64,000 bases of DNA from HXMU1420-13 sp034669965 (GCA_034669965.1 JAXMOK010000002.1:310001-374000); one strand, 5' to 3'; shown: positions 1 to 9,690, counted from the first letter of the stretch. Numbers and translations: made by a program. The notes: a model not told the origin generated them from the letters alone.

Positions 1-896
1 GAACTGCCGCCATGCCCAACAATACTTACCCCATTTACTCCTAGAAAAGGTAAGCCACCAACATTTTCGTAATTAAAAGGATTTAGGGCAGTTTTTAAAA
101 CTTTTTGAACGCTTTTCATTTCTTTTTCTTCAAGTTGAACTTGAGAAAATGCTGAATGCACCATTTTGAATAAAGCGTCTGGGATAGATTCACCGAATTT
201 CAGCAAGATATTGCCCACCATACCATCGGTTATAAACACATCGGCTTTAGCAGGAAAAACGTCCCGACCTTCCACATTACCTATAAAACCATCTAATGAT
301 TTTAAAGCAGCGTGAATTTCTTTGGTTGTTTCGGTGCCTTTTTCGTCTTCTTCACCAACGTTCATTAAGCCAACTTTAGGTGAAGAAATTCCCATTACAG
401 CTTCACTGTATACTTGAGCCATTTTTGCAAATTGAACCGCCATTTCAGGCTTCAATTCCAAATTTGCACCGGCATCAACTAATAACCTAAATCCTTTTAA
501 AGTAGGAAAGTAAGCGGCAATGGTAGGACGAGAAACGCCTTCCAGTTTACCTAATATAAATGTAGATGCCGCTAATAAAGCGCCGGTATTTCCGGCAGAA
601 ACGAATGCATGGCACTTACCGGCTTTGTGCATGCCAAGCCCAATAGTAATGGACGAATTTCGTTTATTTTTTACTGCTGATGCAGGTGACTCTTCCATAC
701 CGATGATTTCGGGAGCGTCTTGCACATGTACACGATCTAAGTCGTATTCATGTTTAGTAAGCTCTTCACGAATCATAGCCTCTGGGCCAACAAAAATAAT
801 CTGCAAAGTTGGGTATTCTGCTAATGCAAGAATCCCACCCTCAACAGGGTTTGCTGGATAAAAATCACCGCCGGCTGCATCTACAGCAATAACCAT
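1..896 (-). CDS. plsX: Phosphate acyltransferase PlsX, 3'-truncated by window edge
   Basis: PlsX makes acyl-phosphate from acyl-ACP, the first step of phosphatidic acid synthesis; it is a peripheral cytoplasmic enzyme. The frame from the ATG at 896 begins MVIAVDAAGGDFYPANPVEG, the family's N-terminal signature. Further on it has VSAGNTGAL, the segment GLMNVGEE.KG, and near the edge GVNGVSIVGHGGS, the conserved C-terminal glycine-rich stretch. About 298 residues are visible; family members have about 310-350, so only the tail is missing. It follows rpmF after 4 bases, the usual DUF177-rpmF-plsX order. No interruption is seen in the visible part. Confidence 0.95.
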   Translation of the reverse strand, partial: MVIAVDAAGGDFYPANPVEGGILALAEYPTLQIIFVGPEAMIREELTKHEYDLDRVHVQDAPEIIGMEESPASAVKNKRNSSITIGLGMHKAGKCHAFVSAGNTGALLAASTFILGKLEGVSRPTIAAYFPTLKGFRLLVDAGANLELKPEMAVQFAKMAQVYSEAVMGISSPKVGLMNVGEEDEKGTETTKEIHAALKSLDGFIGNVEGRDVFPAKADVFITDGMVGNILLKFGESIPDALFKMVHSAFSQVQLEEKEMKSVQKVLKTALNPFNYENVGGLPFLGVNGVSIVGHGGS

Positions 897-900
897 GGTA

Positions 901-1083
901 TTACGCGTTTGCTACGTTAACTACCTGGCGTCCTCTGTAATATCCGCATGAGGGACATGCGTGGTGGTAACGGTGCATTTCGCCACAATTAGAGCATTTT
1001 GCAAGTGTTACATCGGCAATTGCATGATGTGAACGTCGCTTATCTCTTCTGGCTTTTGATGTCTTTCGTTTAGGATGTGCCAT
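901..1083 (-). CDS. rpmF: 50S ribosomal protein L32
   Basis: This is a 60-residue basic protein starting MAHPKRKTSKARRDKRRS, typical of L32, a component of the large ribosomal subunit. Cysteines at 30, 33, 43 and 46 (CSNC and CPSC) form the zinc ribbon, so this is the zinc-containing version. It lies 9 bases downstream of the DUF177 gene and 4 bases upstream of plsX. That arrangement, which couples ribosome and phospholipid synthesis, is very widely conserved. Confidence 0.98.
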   Translation of the reverse strand: MAHPKRKTSKARRDKRRSHHAIADVTLAKCSNCGEMHRYHHACPSCGYYRGRQVVNVANA

Positions 1084-1092
1084 GTTCTATAA

Positions 1093-1599
1093 CTATTTAT
1101 TCTTTAAATCTTTCAATGCTTCCCATCTCGGATCGATAGCATCCTCGTCTTCGTCATCAGCTTCGCCAAACGACTCAGCAACGAATTCTTTAGGATTGCC
1201 ATCCTCATCCAAAAAACGGGGATGTAATTTCTTTACCGGTAAATGAACTAGTAATGTATCAAGAACATCTTGTTCAATACTAATTTCATTCCTTTGGTGA
1301 TCTATGGTTCTGATGGCGCCTCGATCGTCTTCCGATTCTTCGGTCTCGTCGAATTTAAACAGAATTTCGTAAGGCCGCTCTACCTCATAATCAAAAGGTT
1401 CGAGCGAACGATCGCAAATTAATTCCATTGTAGCCTTTATATCGAGCTCAGCACGGATAAAACGTGGATTTTTATCAAAATCAATTTCCACACTACCCTG
1501 CTTTAGATTAACATCACCGAGGTCTAACAAATCGGGATCCATCTTTATCGAATATTGGCTTTTGCCATCAGGTATTTCAAAGATCTTAAAGGTAAACAT
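1093..1599 (-). CDS. DUF177 (YceD-type) protein
   Basis: A 168-residue acidic protein. Position directly before rpmF-plsX and the segment around residues 55-85 (an ELDIKATMELICDRSLEPF core) identify the DUF177/YceD family, linked elsewhere to 23S rRNA accumulation. Many relatives carry paired cysteines; I see only one cysteine, so a zinc site is unlikely here. The C-terminus is very acidic (a DDEDEDAIDPRWEAL region) and ends in the conserved DPRWEAL-type motif. The family role in large-subunit biogenesis is known; the specific role in this organism is inferred. Confidence 0.88.
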   Translation of the reverse strand: MFTFKIFEIPDGKSQYSIKMDPDLLDLGDVNLKQGSVEIDFDKNPRFIRAELDIKATMELICDRSLEPFDYEVERPYEILFKFDETEESEDDRGAIRTIDHQRNEISIEQDVLDTLLVHLPVKKLHPRFLDEDGNPKEFVAESFGEADDEDEDAIDPRWEALKDLKNK

Positions 1600-1652
1600 A
1601 GTTCATTTACTTTACAGCTTACAAAGATAAGGAACTTAGCCTTGTAGTACAA

Positions 1653-2315
1653 TTAGTTAAATAATCCGTACAAGCGTTGCTCAATGAGTGCGATGATCTT
1701 ACCAAGATCTTCCGGATCATTAACAAAATCAAGATCATCGGTATCAATAATCAACTTCTCATATGGGTATCTGTCGATCCAATCTTCGTATAATCGATTT
1801 AATCTTTCCAAATAATCAATGCGTATGGTGTTTTCGTAGTCTCTGCCTCGCTGCTGAATTTGCCGTACCAACGTTGGAACCTGTGCCCGTAAGTAGATTA
1901 ATAAATCCGGCGGCTTCAGGTAGTGGCTCATCTCATGAAACAACGCCTCGTAATTTGCGAAATCACGATCACTCATCAAATTCATTTCGTGCAAGTTTTT
2001 TGCAAAAATCTCAACATCCTCATAGATAGTTCTATCCTGTATGAGACTTATTTGTTGCTCGAGCATTTCTTTTTGGTGCCTAAATCGGCTCGAAAGAAAA
2101 TAAATTTGAAGATTGAAACTCCACCGGAGCATGTCTTCATAAAAGTCAGCTAAATATGGGTTGTCATCAACCGATTCATAAAAAGCCTCCCAATTAAAAT
2201 GTTTAGATAACAAGCCTGTTAACGACGACTTCCCTGCCCCGATATTACCGGCAACCGCAATATATTTTGATTTTTTTTGTTCCTGCACGTCTGATAATTT
2301 ATTAGTCTTTGCCAA
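1653..2315 (-). CDS. Deoxynucleoside kinase (dGK/dCK family)
   Basis: The protein has 220 residues with a P-loop GNIGAGKSS at 23-31 and the family's DRT (DRS-type) motif in LIQDRTIYED, as in deoxyadenosine/deoxyguanosine kinases that phosphorylate salvaged deoxynucleosides with ATP. A lid-like arginine-rich segment (QIQQRGRDYE) follows. Its start overlaps the end of pgi by 14 bases, so the two are translationally coupled. Substrate preference cannot be read from the sequence. Length is normal for the family. Confidence 0.92.
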   Translation of the reverse strand: MAKTNKLSDVQEQKKSKYIAVAGNIGAGKSSLTGLLSKHFNWEAFYESVDDNPYLADFYEDMLRWSFNLQIYFLSSRFRHQKEMLEQQISLIQDRTIYEDVEIFAKNLHEMNLMSDRDFANYEALFHEMSHYLKPPDLLIYLRAQVPTLVRQIQQRGRDYENTIRIDYLERLNRLYEDWIDRYPYEKLIIDTDDLDFVNDPEDLGKIIALIEQRLYGLFN

Positions 2316-3591
2316 GTAATCTAAACATGGCTTTTTTATAATCTTCTACGCCCGGTTGGTTAAATGGATTAACTCCTAAGCTATATACAAATACACCCGT
2401 CGACAATTCGTAAAAATAGATGAGTTCGCCAAGATTTTCAGCATTTAATGCATCTATTGTTAAGTTAATGATAGGCACATTACCATCCTGATGCGCTTCA
2501 GTGGTTCCAAGTCTTGCCTTCTTGTTGATATCGTGAAGCGACATCCCCGCAAGATAATTGAGCTTGTCGTCATCGCCATCCAATTCTTCAACTTCGATGT
2601 TAGAAAACGAATTTTCAACAATTAAAAAAGTTTCCATTAAACTTCTTTTCCCTTGCTGAATAAACTGCCCGAGACTGTGTAAATCGGTTGAGAATGAAGC
2701 AACTGCAGGAAAAATTCCTTTGCCTTCTTTTCCTTCACTTTCGCCCATAAGTTGTTGAATCCAACCACCAAACGATGCCAATTCCGGCTCAAAACAAGAA
2801 ATTACATCGATGGTTTTCCCTGCCTTGTGAAGTGCGTTTCTAAGCGATGTGTATTCGATAATATCTTCGTTGTCTTCTTCATATCGATTGTAAGCTGCAA
2901 CAGCACCATAATAAAGTGCTTTAATATCGATTCCGGCAACTGCGATGGGTATTAACCCAACGGGCGTTAGCACCGAAAATCGTCCCCCAATATCGTTTGG
3001 AATAACGAATTTCTGATATCCTTTCGCTTCAATCAACTGATTAAGAATCCCACCTTCTTCACTGGTAGTGCAAATAATATGTTTCGAAGCTTCATCACCA
3101 TACATTTCTTCCAACAGTTTGCGAATAGCTCTAAAAGAAAGTGCTGTTTCAAGCGTAGAACCGGATTTTGAAATCACATTCATATATACCCTTTTCTGGC
3201 TGCCATCGACCTTTGGTGCTTGGATGTATTGCAATAACTCTTGCAAATATTTTCCACCCATGTGGTGACCTGCATAAATGATTTCAGGTCCATTTGAAGA
3301 AAAATGAGATGATAGCGCATCGATAACTGCTTTAGCGCCCAAGTATGAACCACCGATTCCGCAAACAATAAAAATATCTGCTTTATTTCTGATGGAGGCT
3401 GCAAGACTATCAATTTCTTCTAAGATTGCATCATTAGGGTCTGCCAGAATATCACGCCAACCTAACCATTCGGAACCAGGCCCAGATTTTTCCGTCAGTT
3501 GTTTGTACCCTAGCGATGCTTTCCCGTGTGCAGTAATATATTCTTCGTCGGAGATGAAAGATCGTGCGATCTTTACGTCACATTTAATCAT
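2302..3591 (-). CDS. pgi: Glucose-6-phosphate isomerase
   Basis: It interconverts glucose-6-phosphate and fructose-6-phosphate. At 429 residues it is the short bacterial form (Bacillus/Thermotoga-like) rather than the roughly 550-residue enterobacterial form. Visible motifs are GIGGSYLGAKA (phosphate/sugar binding, about residue 78), SKSGSTLET and IGGRFSVLTPVGL, the PGI signature. It starts 2 bases after pfkA stops and overlaps the deoxynucleoside kinase, giving a tight upper-glycolysis unit. Confidence 0.96.
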   Translation of the reverse strand: MIKCDVKIARSFISDEEYITAHGKASLGYKQLTEKSGPGSEWLGWRDILADPNDAILEEIDSLAASIRNKADIFIVCGIGGSYLGAKAVIDALSSHFSSNGPEIIYAGHHMGGKYLQELLQYIQAPKVDGSQKRVYMNVISKSGSTLETALSFRAIRKLLEEMYGDEASKHIICTTSEEGGILNQLIEAKGYQKFVIPNDIGGRFSVLTPVGLIPIAVAGIDIKALYYGAVAAYNRYEEDNEDIIEYTSLRNALHKAGKTIDVISCFEPELASFGGWIQQLMGESEGKEGKGIFPAVASFSTDLHSLGQFIQQGKRSLMETFLIVENSFSNIEVEELDGDDDKLNYLAGMSLHDINKKARLGTTEAHQDGNVPIINLTIDALNAENLGELIYFYELSTGVFVYSLGVNPFNQPGVEDYKKAMFRLLGKD

Positions 3592-3593
3592 AA

Positions 3594-4583
3594 TTATCTA
3601 AGAAGTTTTGCGAGTTGAACCAGAGTGTAGTCCAGATTTTTTTTCTTGGAAACGGCCACTCTCATTGGTGTTATTTTAAGTGAATTATTAACGATTCCCA
3701 CCATTATCTCGCTATGCCCTTCGAGTAATACTTTTACAGCTGCTGCCCCTAATCTACTTGCCAGCACACGATCTCGGGCTGTTGGTGAGCCACCACGCTG
3801 GGTATGCCCTAAAATACAAACACGAACATCATATTGCGCAAAATCACCTTTGATATTTTCGGCAAGTTTAAGTGCTCCACCGGTTTCATCCCCTTCTGCA
3901 ACAACCACCAAACTGCTACGCTTTTGCTCTTGTAACATATTTTTCAGCAGTGTTTTCACCTCGCTGATGTTTGTCAATTCTTCGGGTAAAAGTGCTAGCT
4001 CGGCTCCACCTGCGATTGAAGTCTCCAAGGCAATAAAACCAGCATCCCGGCCCATCACTTCAACCAAAAACATTCGTTCGTGTGCATCAGCAGTATCACG
4101 AATTTTATCGATGGCCTCAGTTGCCGTGTTTAGTGCTGTATCGTAGCCGATGGTTTCATCGGTACCAATAATATCGTTGTCTATAGTAGCAGGAATGCCA
4201 ACTACATTGATACCATGCTCTTTACTGAGAATGTTAGCACCAGTGAATGTGCCATCTCCACCAATAACAACCAGTGCATCGATCCCTTTTTCTTTAAGAT
4301 TTGCTGCGGCTTTAGCGCGACCTTCTTCGGTGCGAAACTCCTTAGATCGGGCAGATTTAAGTATGGTACCACCTCTTTGTATAATGTTGGAAACATCATA
4401 GGTTTTAAATTCCTTAAACTCTCCGTCTATTAATCCTTGGTATCCACGAAAAACAGCATGAACAGTAATAGAATTTGCTGCTGCACTGCGAACTACAGCA
4501 CGAACAGCCGCATTCATGCCCGGAGAGTCCCCTCCACTTGTAAGAACGGCTATTGATTTTACTTCGGTAATTGGGTCAAGCAT
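3594..4583 (-). CDS. pfkA: ATP-dependent 6-phosphofructokinase
   Basis: It phosphorylates fructose-6-phosphate and commits sugar to glycolysis. The 329-residue frame has GGDSPGMNAAVRA (ATP site, residues 17-29), GGDGTFTGA near 110, TIDNDIIGTDETIGYDTA (substrate site) and EVMGRDAGF. Glycine rather than aspartate after the GGDGT segment points to ATP rather than pyrophosphate as donor, by family knowledge. It is the first gene of the minus-strand operon and is divergent from the polyprenyl synthase gene; the 107-base gap holds a bulged palindrome. Confidence 0.96.
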   Translation of the reverse strand: MLDPITEVKSIAVLTSGGDSPGMNAAVRAVVRSAAANSITVHAVFRGYQGLIDGEFKEFKTYDVSNIIQRGGTILKSARSKEFRTEEGRAKAAANLKEKGIDALVVIGGDGTFTGANILSKEHGINVVGIPATIDNDIIGTDETIGYDTALNTATEAIDKIRDTADAHERMFLVEVMGRDAGFIALETSIAGGAELALLPEELTNISEVKTLLKNMLQEQKRSSLVVVAEGDETGGALKLAENIKGDFAQYDVRVCILGHTQRGGSPTARDRVLASRLGAAAVKVLLEGHSEIMVGIVNNSLKITPMRVAVSKKKNLDYTLVQLAKLLR

Positions 4584-4620
4584 AATTAAATACTTATTTG
4601 TGATAATGAGTGAGAAAAAC

Positions 4621-4659
4621 GCCTTAATTTTTTGTTAGCATTATTAACTAACTTAAGGC
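4621..4659. promoter_or_regulatory. Bulged palindrome between divergent pfkA and polyprenyl synthase
   Basis: GCCTTAA at 4621-4627 pairs perfectly with TTAAGGC at 4653-4659. Inside it GTTAG (4634-4638) pairs with CTAAC (4648-4652), leaving a run of six T as a one-sided bulge. It sits in the shared upstream region of two divergent genes, so it may be an operator or a leader hairpin. No regulator can be assigned. Confidence 0.45.
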
Positions 4660-4690
4660 AGCCAAGTTTAAGAAAATTTGAACACAATTA

Positions 4691-5710
4691 ATGATCGATA
4701 CTGCAGTACTAGAAAGAATTAATTCAGATACAGTGTCTAGAAAGTCTCTTGATGAAATTACTGAGCCGGTAAAAGCTCATCTAGAGGAATTCCGTGGATT
4801 TTTTCGTGAAACGATCAAAACGGATGTGTTCCTGCTCGATAAAATATTACGCTATCTGAGCAAACAAAAAGGCAAAGAAGTTCGCCCCATGTTGGTGTTC
4901 ATGTCAGCGAATCTGTTCGGCAAAATCAACCAAAAAAGTCATGTAGCTGCAACCATGATCGAATTGTTGCACACAGCTACCTTAATTCACGACGATGTGG
5001 TAGATGAAGCCAATTCGCGACGTGGTTTTGTAAGCATAAATAAAATATGGAAAAACAAAGCCGGTGTACTTCTGGGTGATTTCCTACTTGCCAAAGGTCT
5101 ACAGGTAGCACTGCATCACAAAGAATATCGAATGCTTGAGATACAATCGAAAGCTGTGCAAAAAATGAGCGAAGGTGAGCTTCGGCAGCTCAAAACAGCT
5201 GGTTTATTTAATATGACGGAAGAGCGCTACTTTCAGATCATCTCCGAAAAAACAGCCAGCTTGATTTCAACTTGTTGTGAAGTAGGAGCCGTTTCTTCAA
5301 CTGAGAATGTAGAACATCAACTTATAATGCGCGATGTTGGCATGTGCGTGGGTATCGCATTCCAAATTCGAGACGATTTATTCGATTATGGCAAGTACGA
5401 TATCGGCAAACCTAAGCGCAATGATATTCAAGAACGCAAAGTTACTCTCCCTTTAATTAAAGCCATCGAACATGCCGACAAAAAGGAAGGTGTAAAAATT
5501 CGGGCATTAATGAAGAAGCGTAAAAAGTCGGCGAAGGATGTAGACCGAATTGTAGAGTTTGTGCATGCTAATTGTGGGATGGAATACGCCAAAAAAACGA
5601 TGTATCAATACGCAAATCAGGCTATCGAAAAGTTAGAACTGCTTCCACCATCCCCTCACACAGCCGATTTTGTGGATTTAATTCATTACATCATCACCAG
5701 GAAGAAGTAA
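4691..5710 (+). CDS. Trans-polyprenyl diphosphate synthase
   Basis: An all-trans prenyl chain synthase of 339 residues that would make the long side chain of menaquinone or a related isoprenoid. The two aspartate-rich metal-binding motifs are intact: DDVVD at 101-105 and DDLFD at 228-232, with GKEVRPMLV for the allylic diphosphate region. Chain length (hepta-, octa- or other) cannot be read off. The stop codon abuts the GTG of the next gene, so this opens a three-gene unit with an LpxH-like enzyme and a penicillin-binding protein. Confidence 0.93.
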   Translation: MIDTAVLERINSDTVSRKSLDEITEPVKAHLEEFRGFFRETIKTDVFLLDKILRYLSKQKGKEVRPMLVFMSANLFGKINQKSHVAATMIELLHTATLIHDDVVDEANSRRGFVSINKIWKNKAGVLLGDFLLAKGLQVALHHKEYRMLEIQSKAVQKMSEGELRQLKTAGLFNMTEERYFQIISEKTASLISTCCEVGAVSSTENVEHQLIMRDVGMCVGIAFQIRDDLFDYGKYDIGKPKRNDIQERKVTLPLIKAIEHADKKEGVKIRALMKKRKKSAKDVDRIVEFVHANCGMEYAKKTMYQYANQAIEKLELLPPSPHTADFVDLIHYIITRKK

Positions 5711-6487
5711 GTGTCGACTGAGCATTTATTTATATCTGATGTTCATTTAGGCGCTCATCCGCCAAAAGTAGAAGCTGAAATTGAACATTCGTTGATTTGC
5801 CTGATCGAATATGCCATCCAAAAAAAGGCAAAACTGTACGTTCTCGGCGATTTATTTGATTACTGGATGGAGTTTCCCAATTCTGATTTTACCCCTCAAG
5901 TAGGAAAACCGGTACTTGAAGCTTTTAAAAAATACAATACCGAGGTTGGTCCATGCTTGTATATTACCGGTAATCATGATAATTGGACTCGTGGGTATTT
6001 CAAATCGCTCGGTTTTGATGTTGAGCCAAACTTTCGAATCCTACAAATATTTGAACGAAGTGTGCTTGTTATGCATGGTGATGGTCATTGGCAGAATCAT
6101 CTATCGCTCTCAAGACCACTATTACATCGGATTTTACGTTCCAAGTTATTTCTTTTCGCATACCAAGGTTTTTTCCCAAAAAGCATTGCAATTAACCTTA
6201 TGCGGCATTTTTCAAACACTACTCGAAGAATTGATGATAAAGATCCTAACCCGTTGAATAACAATGCTAAGTTAATTTTGGAACAATCGGATGCAAACGT
6301 TGTACTGACCGGACACGATCACATACCGAGGGTGGAAACTTTTAATTCAGGTTTGTATATAAATCTGGGTACCTTTTTCCATCATGGCACGTTAGTACGA
6401 GGGTTTGAGAATTCCTTCGATTTAGTGCATTGGGATGCCGAATCGAGCACATTTACTTCATTTGAAAAACATCATCAACACTCATGA
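5711..6487 (+). CDS. lpxH: LpxH-like UDP-2,3-diacylglucosamine diphosphatase
   Basis: A calcineurin-type metallophosphoesterase of 258 residues. Metal ligands are visible as SDVHLG (D10, H12), GDLFDYW, TGNHDNW, a histidine in MHGDGHW and GHDH near residue 198. The GDLFDYW and HGDGHW details match the LpxH group, which makes lipid X in lipid A synthesis at the inner membrane. The start is a GTG immediately after the preceding stop. The 3' end overlaps the next gene by 4 bases. A general phosphoesterase of the same subfamily remains possible. Confidence 0.82.
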   Translation: MSTEHLFISDVHLGAHPPKVEAEIEHSLICLIEYAIQKKAKLYVLGDLFDYWMEFPNSDFTPQVGKPVLEAFKKYNTEVGPCLYITGNHDNWTRGYFKSLGFDVEPNFRILQIFERSVLVMHGDGHWQNHLSLSRPLLHRILRSKLFLFAYQGFFPKSIAINLMRHFSNTTRRIDDKDPNPLNNNAKLILEQSDANVVLTGHDHIPRVETFNSGLYINLGTFFHHGTLVRGFENSFDLVHWDAESSTFTSFEKHHQHS

Positions 6488-8835
6488 GTTCATCTAAACG
6501 AGAACCAATCGATCAACACAGATATTTTAACGATCCGGAATATCGAAGTAAGATTCTAGCCGAACGAGAAGCTGCTGAACCAACGGGTAGTAATGGAAGT
6601 AAGAAAAAACCGAACTCTGAATACAATCTTACCAAAGCGATTTTTAAATACACCGGAATCTTTTTATTACTCTGTTTTGTAGGTGCATCCAGCTACATCT
6701 ACATTTTGTTTCAAGGGCTTCCAAGCATCGAACAACTTGAAAACCCCGATACCGCTATTGCCACCGAAGTTCGTAGCCGGGACGGCGTTGTGCTCGACAA
6801 ATATTTTACTGAAAATCGAACTTGGGTTCGATTCGACGACATCTCTCCTCATGCAATTGATGCACTTGTAGCCACCGAAGATCACCGTTTCTTCAACCAC
6901 TGGGGCATGGATATGGTCAGAACTCTGGCTATTCCTTACCATCTAATGATGGGAAGGCGTCAAGGTGGTTCAACTATTAGCCAGCAGTTAGCAAGAAATT
7001 TATATAAAGAAATTGGTCAGGCATTTTCGGTTTCCCGGAAGTTTCGCGAGATGATCACTGCCGTTCAAATCGAGAAAAACTATACAAAGCGCGAAATTAT
7101 TGAAATGTATTTGAATACCGTAGAGTATAGTAACAGTGCATTTGGTATCGAAGCAGCCGCTCGCACACATTACAATAAATCTGCTGCAGATCTTAATGTA
7201 ACCGAGGCCGCAACTCTAGTAGGTAGCGTGAATGCGGTTTATGCCTACAATCCAAGACTTTTTCCGGAGCGATCAAAACAACGGCGTGATATTGTACTCA
7301 CACTGATGAATCGCCAAGGCTTTATCGACGCCAATACAACCGTTTCGCTTAAAAGTGAACCCATCCAACTCGATTATCAACCACCAAGTAAAGCCGGGCG
7401 TGTTTCTCGTTATTTTGGGGAGTACGTACGACAAAACGTTACCGAATGGGCTGATGAAAACGGCTACGACATTTACACCGATGGATTAGTGATTCACACT
7501 ACCATTGATTCGCGTTTACAGAAACATGCCGAACTTGCGATGAGAACCAAGTTAGATTCATTGCAAAAAATCTTCGAGAGTGAGTGGACTTCCAGTAACA
7601 GCGGTATGTATATGGATCGCTTGTGGGAAGAATTTCCAACCTTTAAAGACAGCTTTTTGGAAGATACCGATGAGTATAAAAATGGCTTCCAAACGTATGA
7701 TACCAACATTCGCAAAGTGGTATTGGATAGCTTAAAAACAGATTCGATGTTTATTGATTCGGTGATGAAGTCACGAACTCGCTTAGAAGCCGGATTTGTA
7801 GCTATTGATCCTACCAACGGCAATATACTTGCTTGGGTAGGTGGCTCAAATTATGGGAATGTGCAATTTGATCATGTGTATCAATCGCGCCGACAAGCAG
7901 GGTCAACGTTCAAGCCTTTTGTGTATGCGGTGGCCATCGACAATGGTTATAAACCGTATCATAAGTTTTCGAAATATCCCACCAAGTTTTACGATCGAAA
8001 CGGAAATGTTTGGGCGCCAAAAGATCAAACGGTAGGCTCAGGGCCTATTATGGTATCTTTGAGAGAAGCGCTTGCCAGAAGTATGAACAATGTAACCGTT
8101 CGATTGCTCCCCGAGATTGCCGGTGCCCCGGATACCAACGAGTTATGGCGCCTTGATCCTGCAGCTCGCAAGATTAAAGAAATGGCTGCTAATCTTGGTA
8201 TCGATATGTCGGGATCGCCGGCCTACCCTTCTATCGCATTAGGAACGGCCGAAGTTTCACTCTTAGAAATTACGAGTGCCTACACCACATTTGCCAATCA
8301 AGGTGTGCATATCGACCCGATTGCAATCACACGCATTGAAGATCGTGAAGGTAATGTATTGGTGGAATATCATCCAGATTATCGCCAGGAAGTAATAAGC
8401 CCCGAAACAGCTTATATAATGACTGATATGATGCGCGGTGTAATCCGTGGTGGCGAGGGCTACAATGGAACCGGAGTGCGATTACGAAATGTTTACGGAG
8501 TTCGCCAAGACATCGCCGGCAAAACAGGTACAACACAGAATTCGGCGGATAACTGGTTTATAGCCATGACCCCACATATTGTAATGGGTTCGTGGGTTGG
8601 TGGCGAGGATCGTAGAATTCGCTTCCCAACGGATTTGAATTACAGTATTGGTCAAGGTGCCAGAACAGCACTCCCGATTGTAGGTGAATTCATCAACATG
8701 GTTACTGCAGATCCGGATGCATATTGGGCGTACGATTCGTTCACTCCACCTCCAGGATTCATTATGCCCGAAGACCCAGAAGAAGCCCGAAATGAGATGT
8801 TAAGAGACAATGAACGCGGTAGAATTGGGTGGTAG
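6484..8835 (+). CDS. Bifunctional class A penicillin-binding protein (PBP1-type)
   Basis: This 783-residue protein polymerises and crosslinks peptidoglycan. There is a short cytoplasmic N-terminus, one membrane anchor at about 53-75, then a GT51 glycosyltransferase with ATEDHRFFNHWG and GGSTISQQLARN, and a transpeptidase domain. Its active site is complete: S474-T-F-K477, S533-M-N and K680-T-G. The GT51 EKNYTKREIIEMYLN helix is present. It overlaps the LpxH-like gene by ATGA, suggesting translational coupling. The region between the two domains is acidic and long, as in Bacteroidota homologues. Confidence 0.95.
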   Translation: MSSSKREPIDQHRYFNDPEYRSKILAEREAAEPTGSNGSKKKPNSEYNLTKAIFKYTGIFLLLCFVGASSYIYILFQGLPSIEQLENPDTAIATEVRSRDGVVLDKYFTENRTWVRFDDISPHAIDALVATEDHRFFNHWGMDMVRTLAIPYHLMMGRRQGGSTISQQLARNLYKEIGQAFSVSRKFREMITAVQIEKNYTKREIIEMYLNTVEYSNSAFGIEAAARTHYNKSAADLNVTEAATLVGSVNAVYAYNPRLFPERSKQRRDIVLTLMNRQGFIDANTTVSLKSEPIQLDYQPPSKAGRVSRYFGEYVRQNVTEWADENGYDIYTDGLVIHTTIDSRLQKHAELAMRTKLDSLQKIFESEWTSSNSGMYMDRLWEEFPTFKDSFLEDTDEYKNGFQTYDTNIRKVVLDSLKTDSMFIDSVMKSRTRLEAGFVAIDPTNGNILAWVGGSNYGNVQFDHVYQSRRQAGSTFKPFVYAVAIDNGYKPYHKFSKYPTKFYDRNGNVWAPKDQTVGSGPIMVSLREALARSMNNVTVRLLPEIAGAPDTNELWRLDPAARKIKEMAANLGIDMSGSPAYPSIALGTAEVSLLEITSAYTTFANQGVHIDPIAITRIEDREGNVLVEYHPDYRQEVISPETAYIMTDMMRGVIRGGEGYNGTGVRLRNVYGVRQDIAGKTGTTQNSADNWFIAMTPHIVMGSWVGGEDRRIRFPTDLNYSIGQGARTALPIVGEFINMVTADPDAYWAYDSFTPPPGFIMPEDPEEARNEMLRDNERGRIGW

Positions 8836-9032
8836 GAACTTTTTAAGAACTCTGATCTATAATGGTCTATTCTACATGAATTTGACATTATAGAAATGAT
8901 TGTAAACCACTATTTATCCGAATCTTAATAAAATTAACCATCAAGCGCAGCGGATAAAATATTTTTCGTTTTAAATCATTAAATAGTAAAATTCTACTCA
9001 AAAAAATTAATCTAAACCTAAACAGGTACCTT

Positions 9033-9632
9033 ATGAACAAGGGGAAATTCACCACTCCAAAATTCTTATTTGTAATACTAGCATTGATTGTTGCAGTCTC
9101 TGCTATTGGATGCGGGTCATCTAAAATGACTAAAGCTGAAAAAGCAGCCCAGCGAGAGATCGATAAAATGCCAGCTTGGTATTTAAATCCACCTCAGGAT
9201 AACGACGAATACATGTACGAAATAGCTGAAGTAACGATGAGTCGTCGTAGTTCTGCCCGTCAATCGGCAATTATTCAAGGCCGAACGGCATTAAGTGCAA
9301 AACTTGGTGTAAAAGTTGAAGCATTACAGAAATTATTCGAAGAAGAAGTTACCAATGGAAATGAGTCGGTGTACAGCGCTGCGTTTACTGCTGCCAACCA
9401 AAACGTAATTTCGCAGGATTTAAGAGCTGCGTCGGTATCGGAACAAGCTTTTGTACCTACAGCAAGCGGGCAGTATACCTCCTATGTTTTGATGAGATTA
9501 CCCATTGGCGACGCTCGTGAAATTATTGACAATGCGCTTTCGCAGGATGAAGAGCTTTACATTCGATTTAAAGAATCAAAAGCTTTCGAAGAGTTGATGG
9601 AAAATTTGGAGCGTTTAGGTTACGATCAGTAA
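9033..9632 (+). CDS. LPP20-family lipoprotein
   Basis: A 199-residue lipoprotein: hydrophobic leader, then the lipobox AIGC with the lipidated cysteine near residue 27. The mature part has PAWYLNPP and a helix rich in alanine and arginine (SARQSAIIQGRTALSAKLG), the LPP20/FlgO-like fold pattern. A strong terminator follows, so it is transcribed apart from the next genes even though they carry related modules (12210 and 14735 genes). The function of the family is poorly defined; a role in envelope integrity or surface assembly is inference. Confidence 0.75.
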   Translation: MNKGKFTTPKFLFVILALIVAVSAIGCGSSKMTKAEKAAQREIDKMPAWYLNPPQDNDEYMYEIAEVTMSRRSSARQSAIIQGRTALSAKLGVKVEALQKLFEEEVTNGNESVYSAAFTAANQNVISQDLRAASVSEQAFVPTASGQYTSYVLMRLPIGDAREIIDNALSQDEELYIRFKESKAFEELMENLERLGYDQ

Positions 9633-9656
9633 TCCAAAAACTCGATCATTAGAATG

Positions 9657-9690
9657 AACAGGAGCTTTAAAATGCTCCTGTTTTATTTTT
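9657..9690 (+). terminator. Intrinsic terminator after the LPP20 lipoprotein gene
   Basis: Perfect 9-base arms AACAGGAGC (9657-9665) and GCTCCTGTT (9674-9682) around an 8-base loop, followed by a T-rich tract to 9690. Confidence 0.9.
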
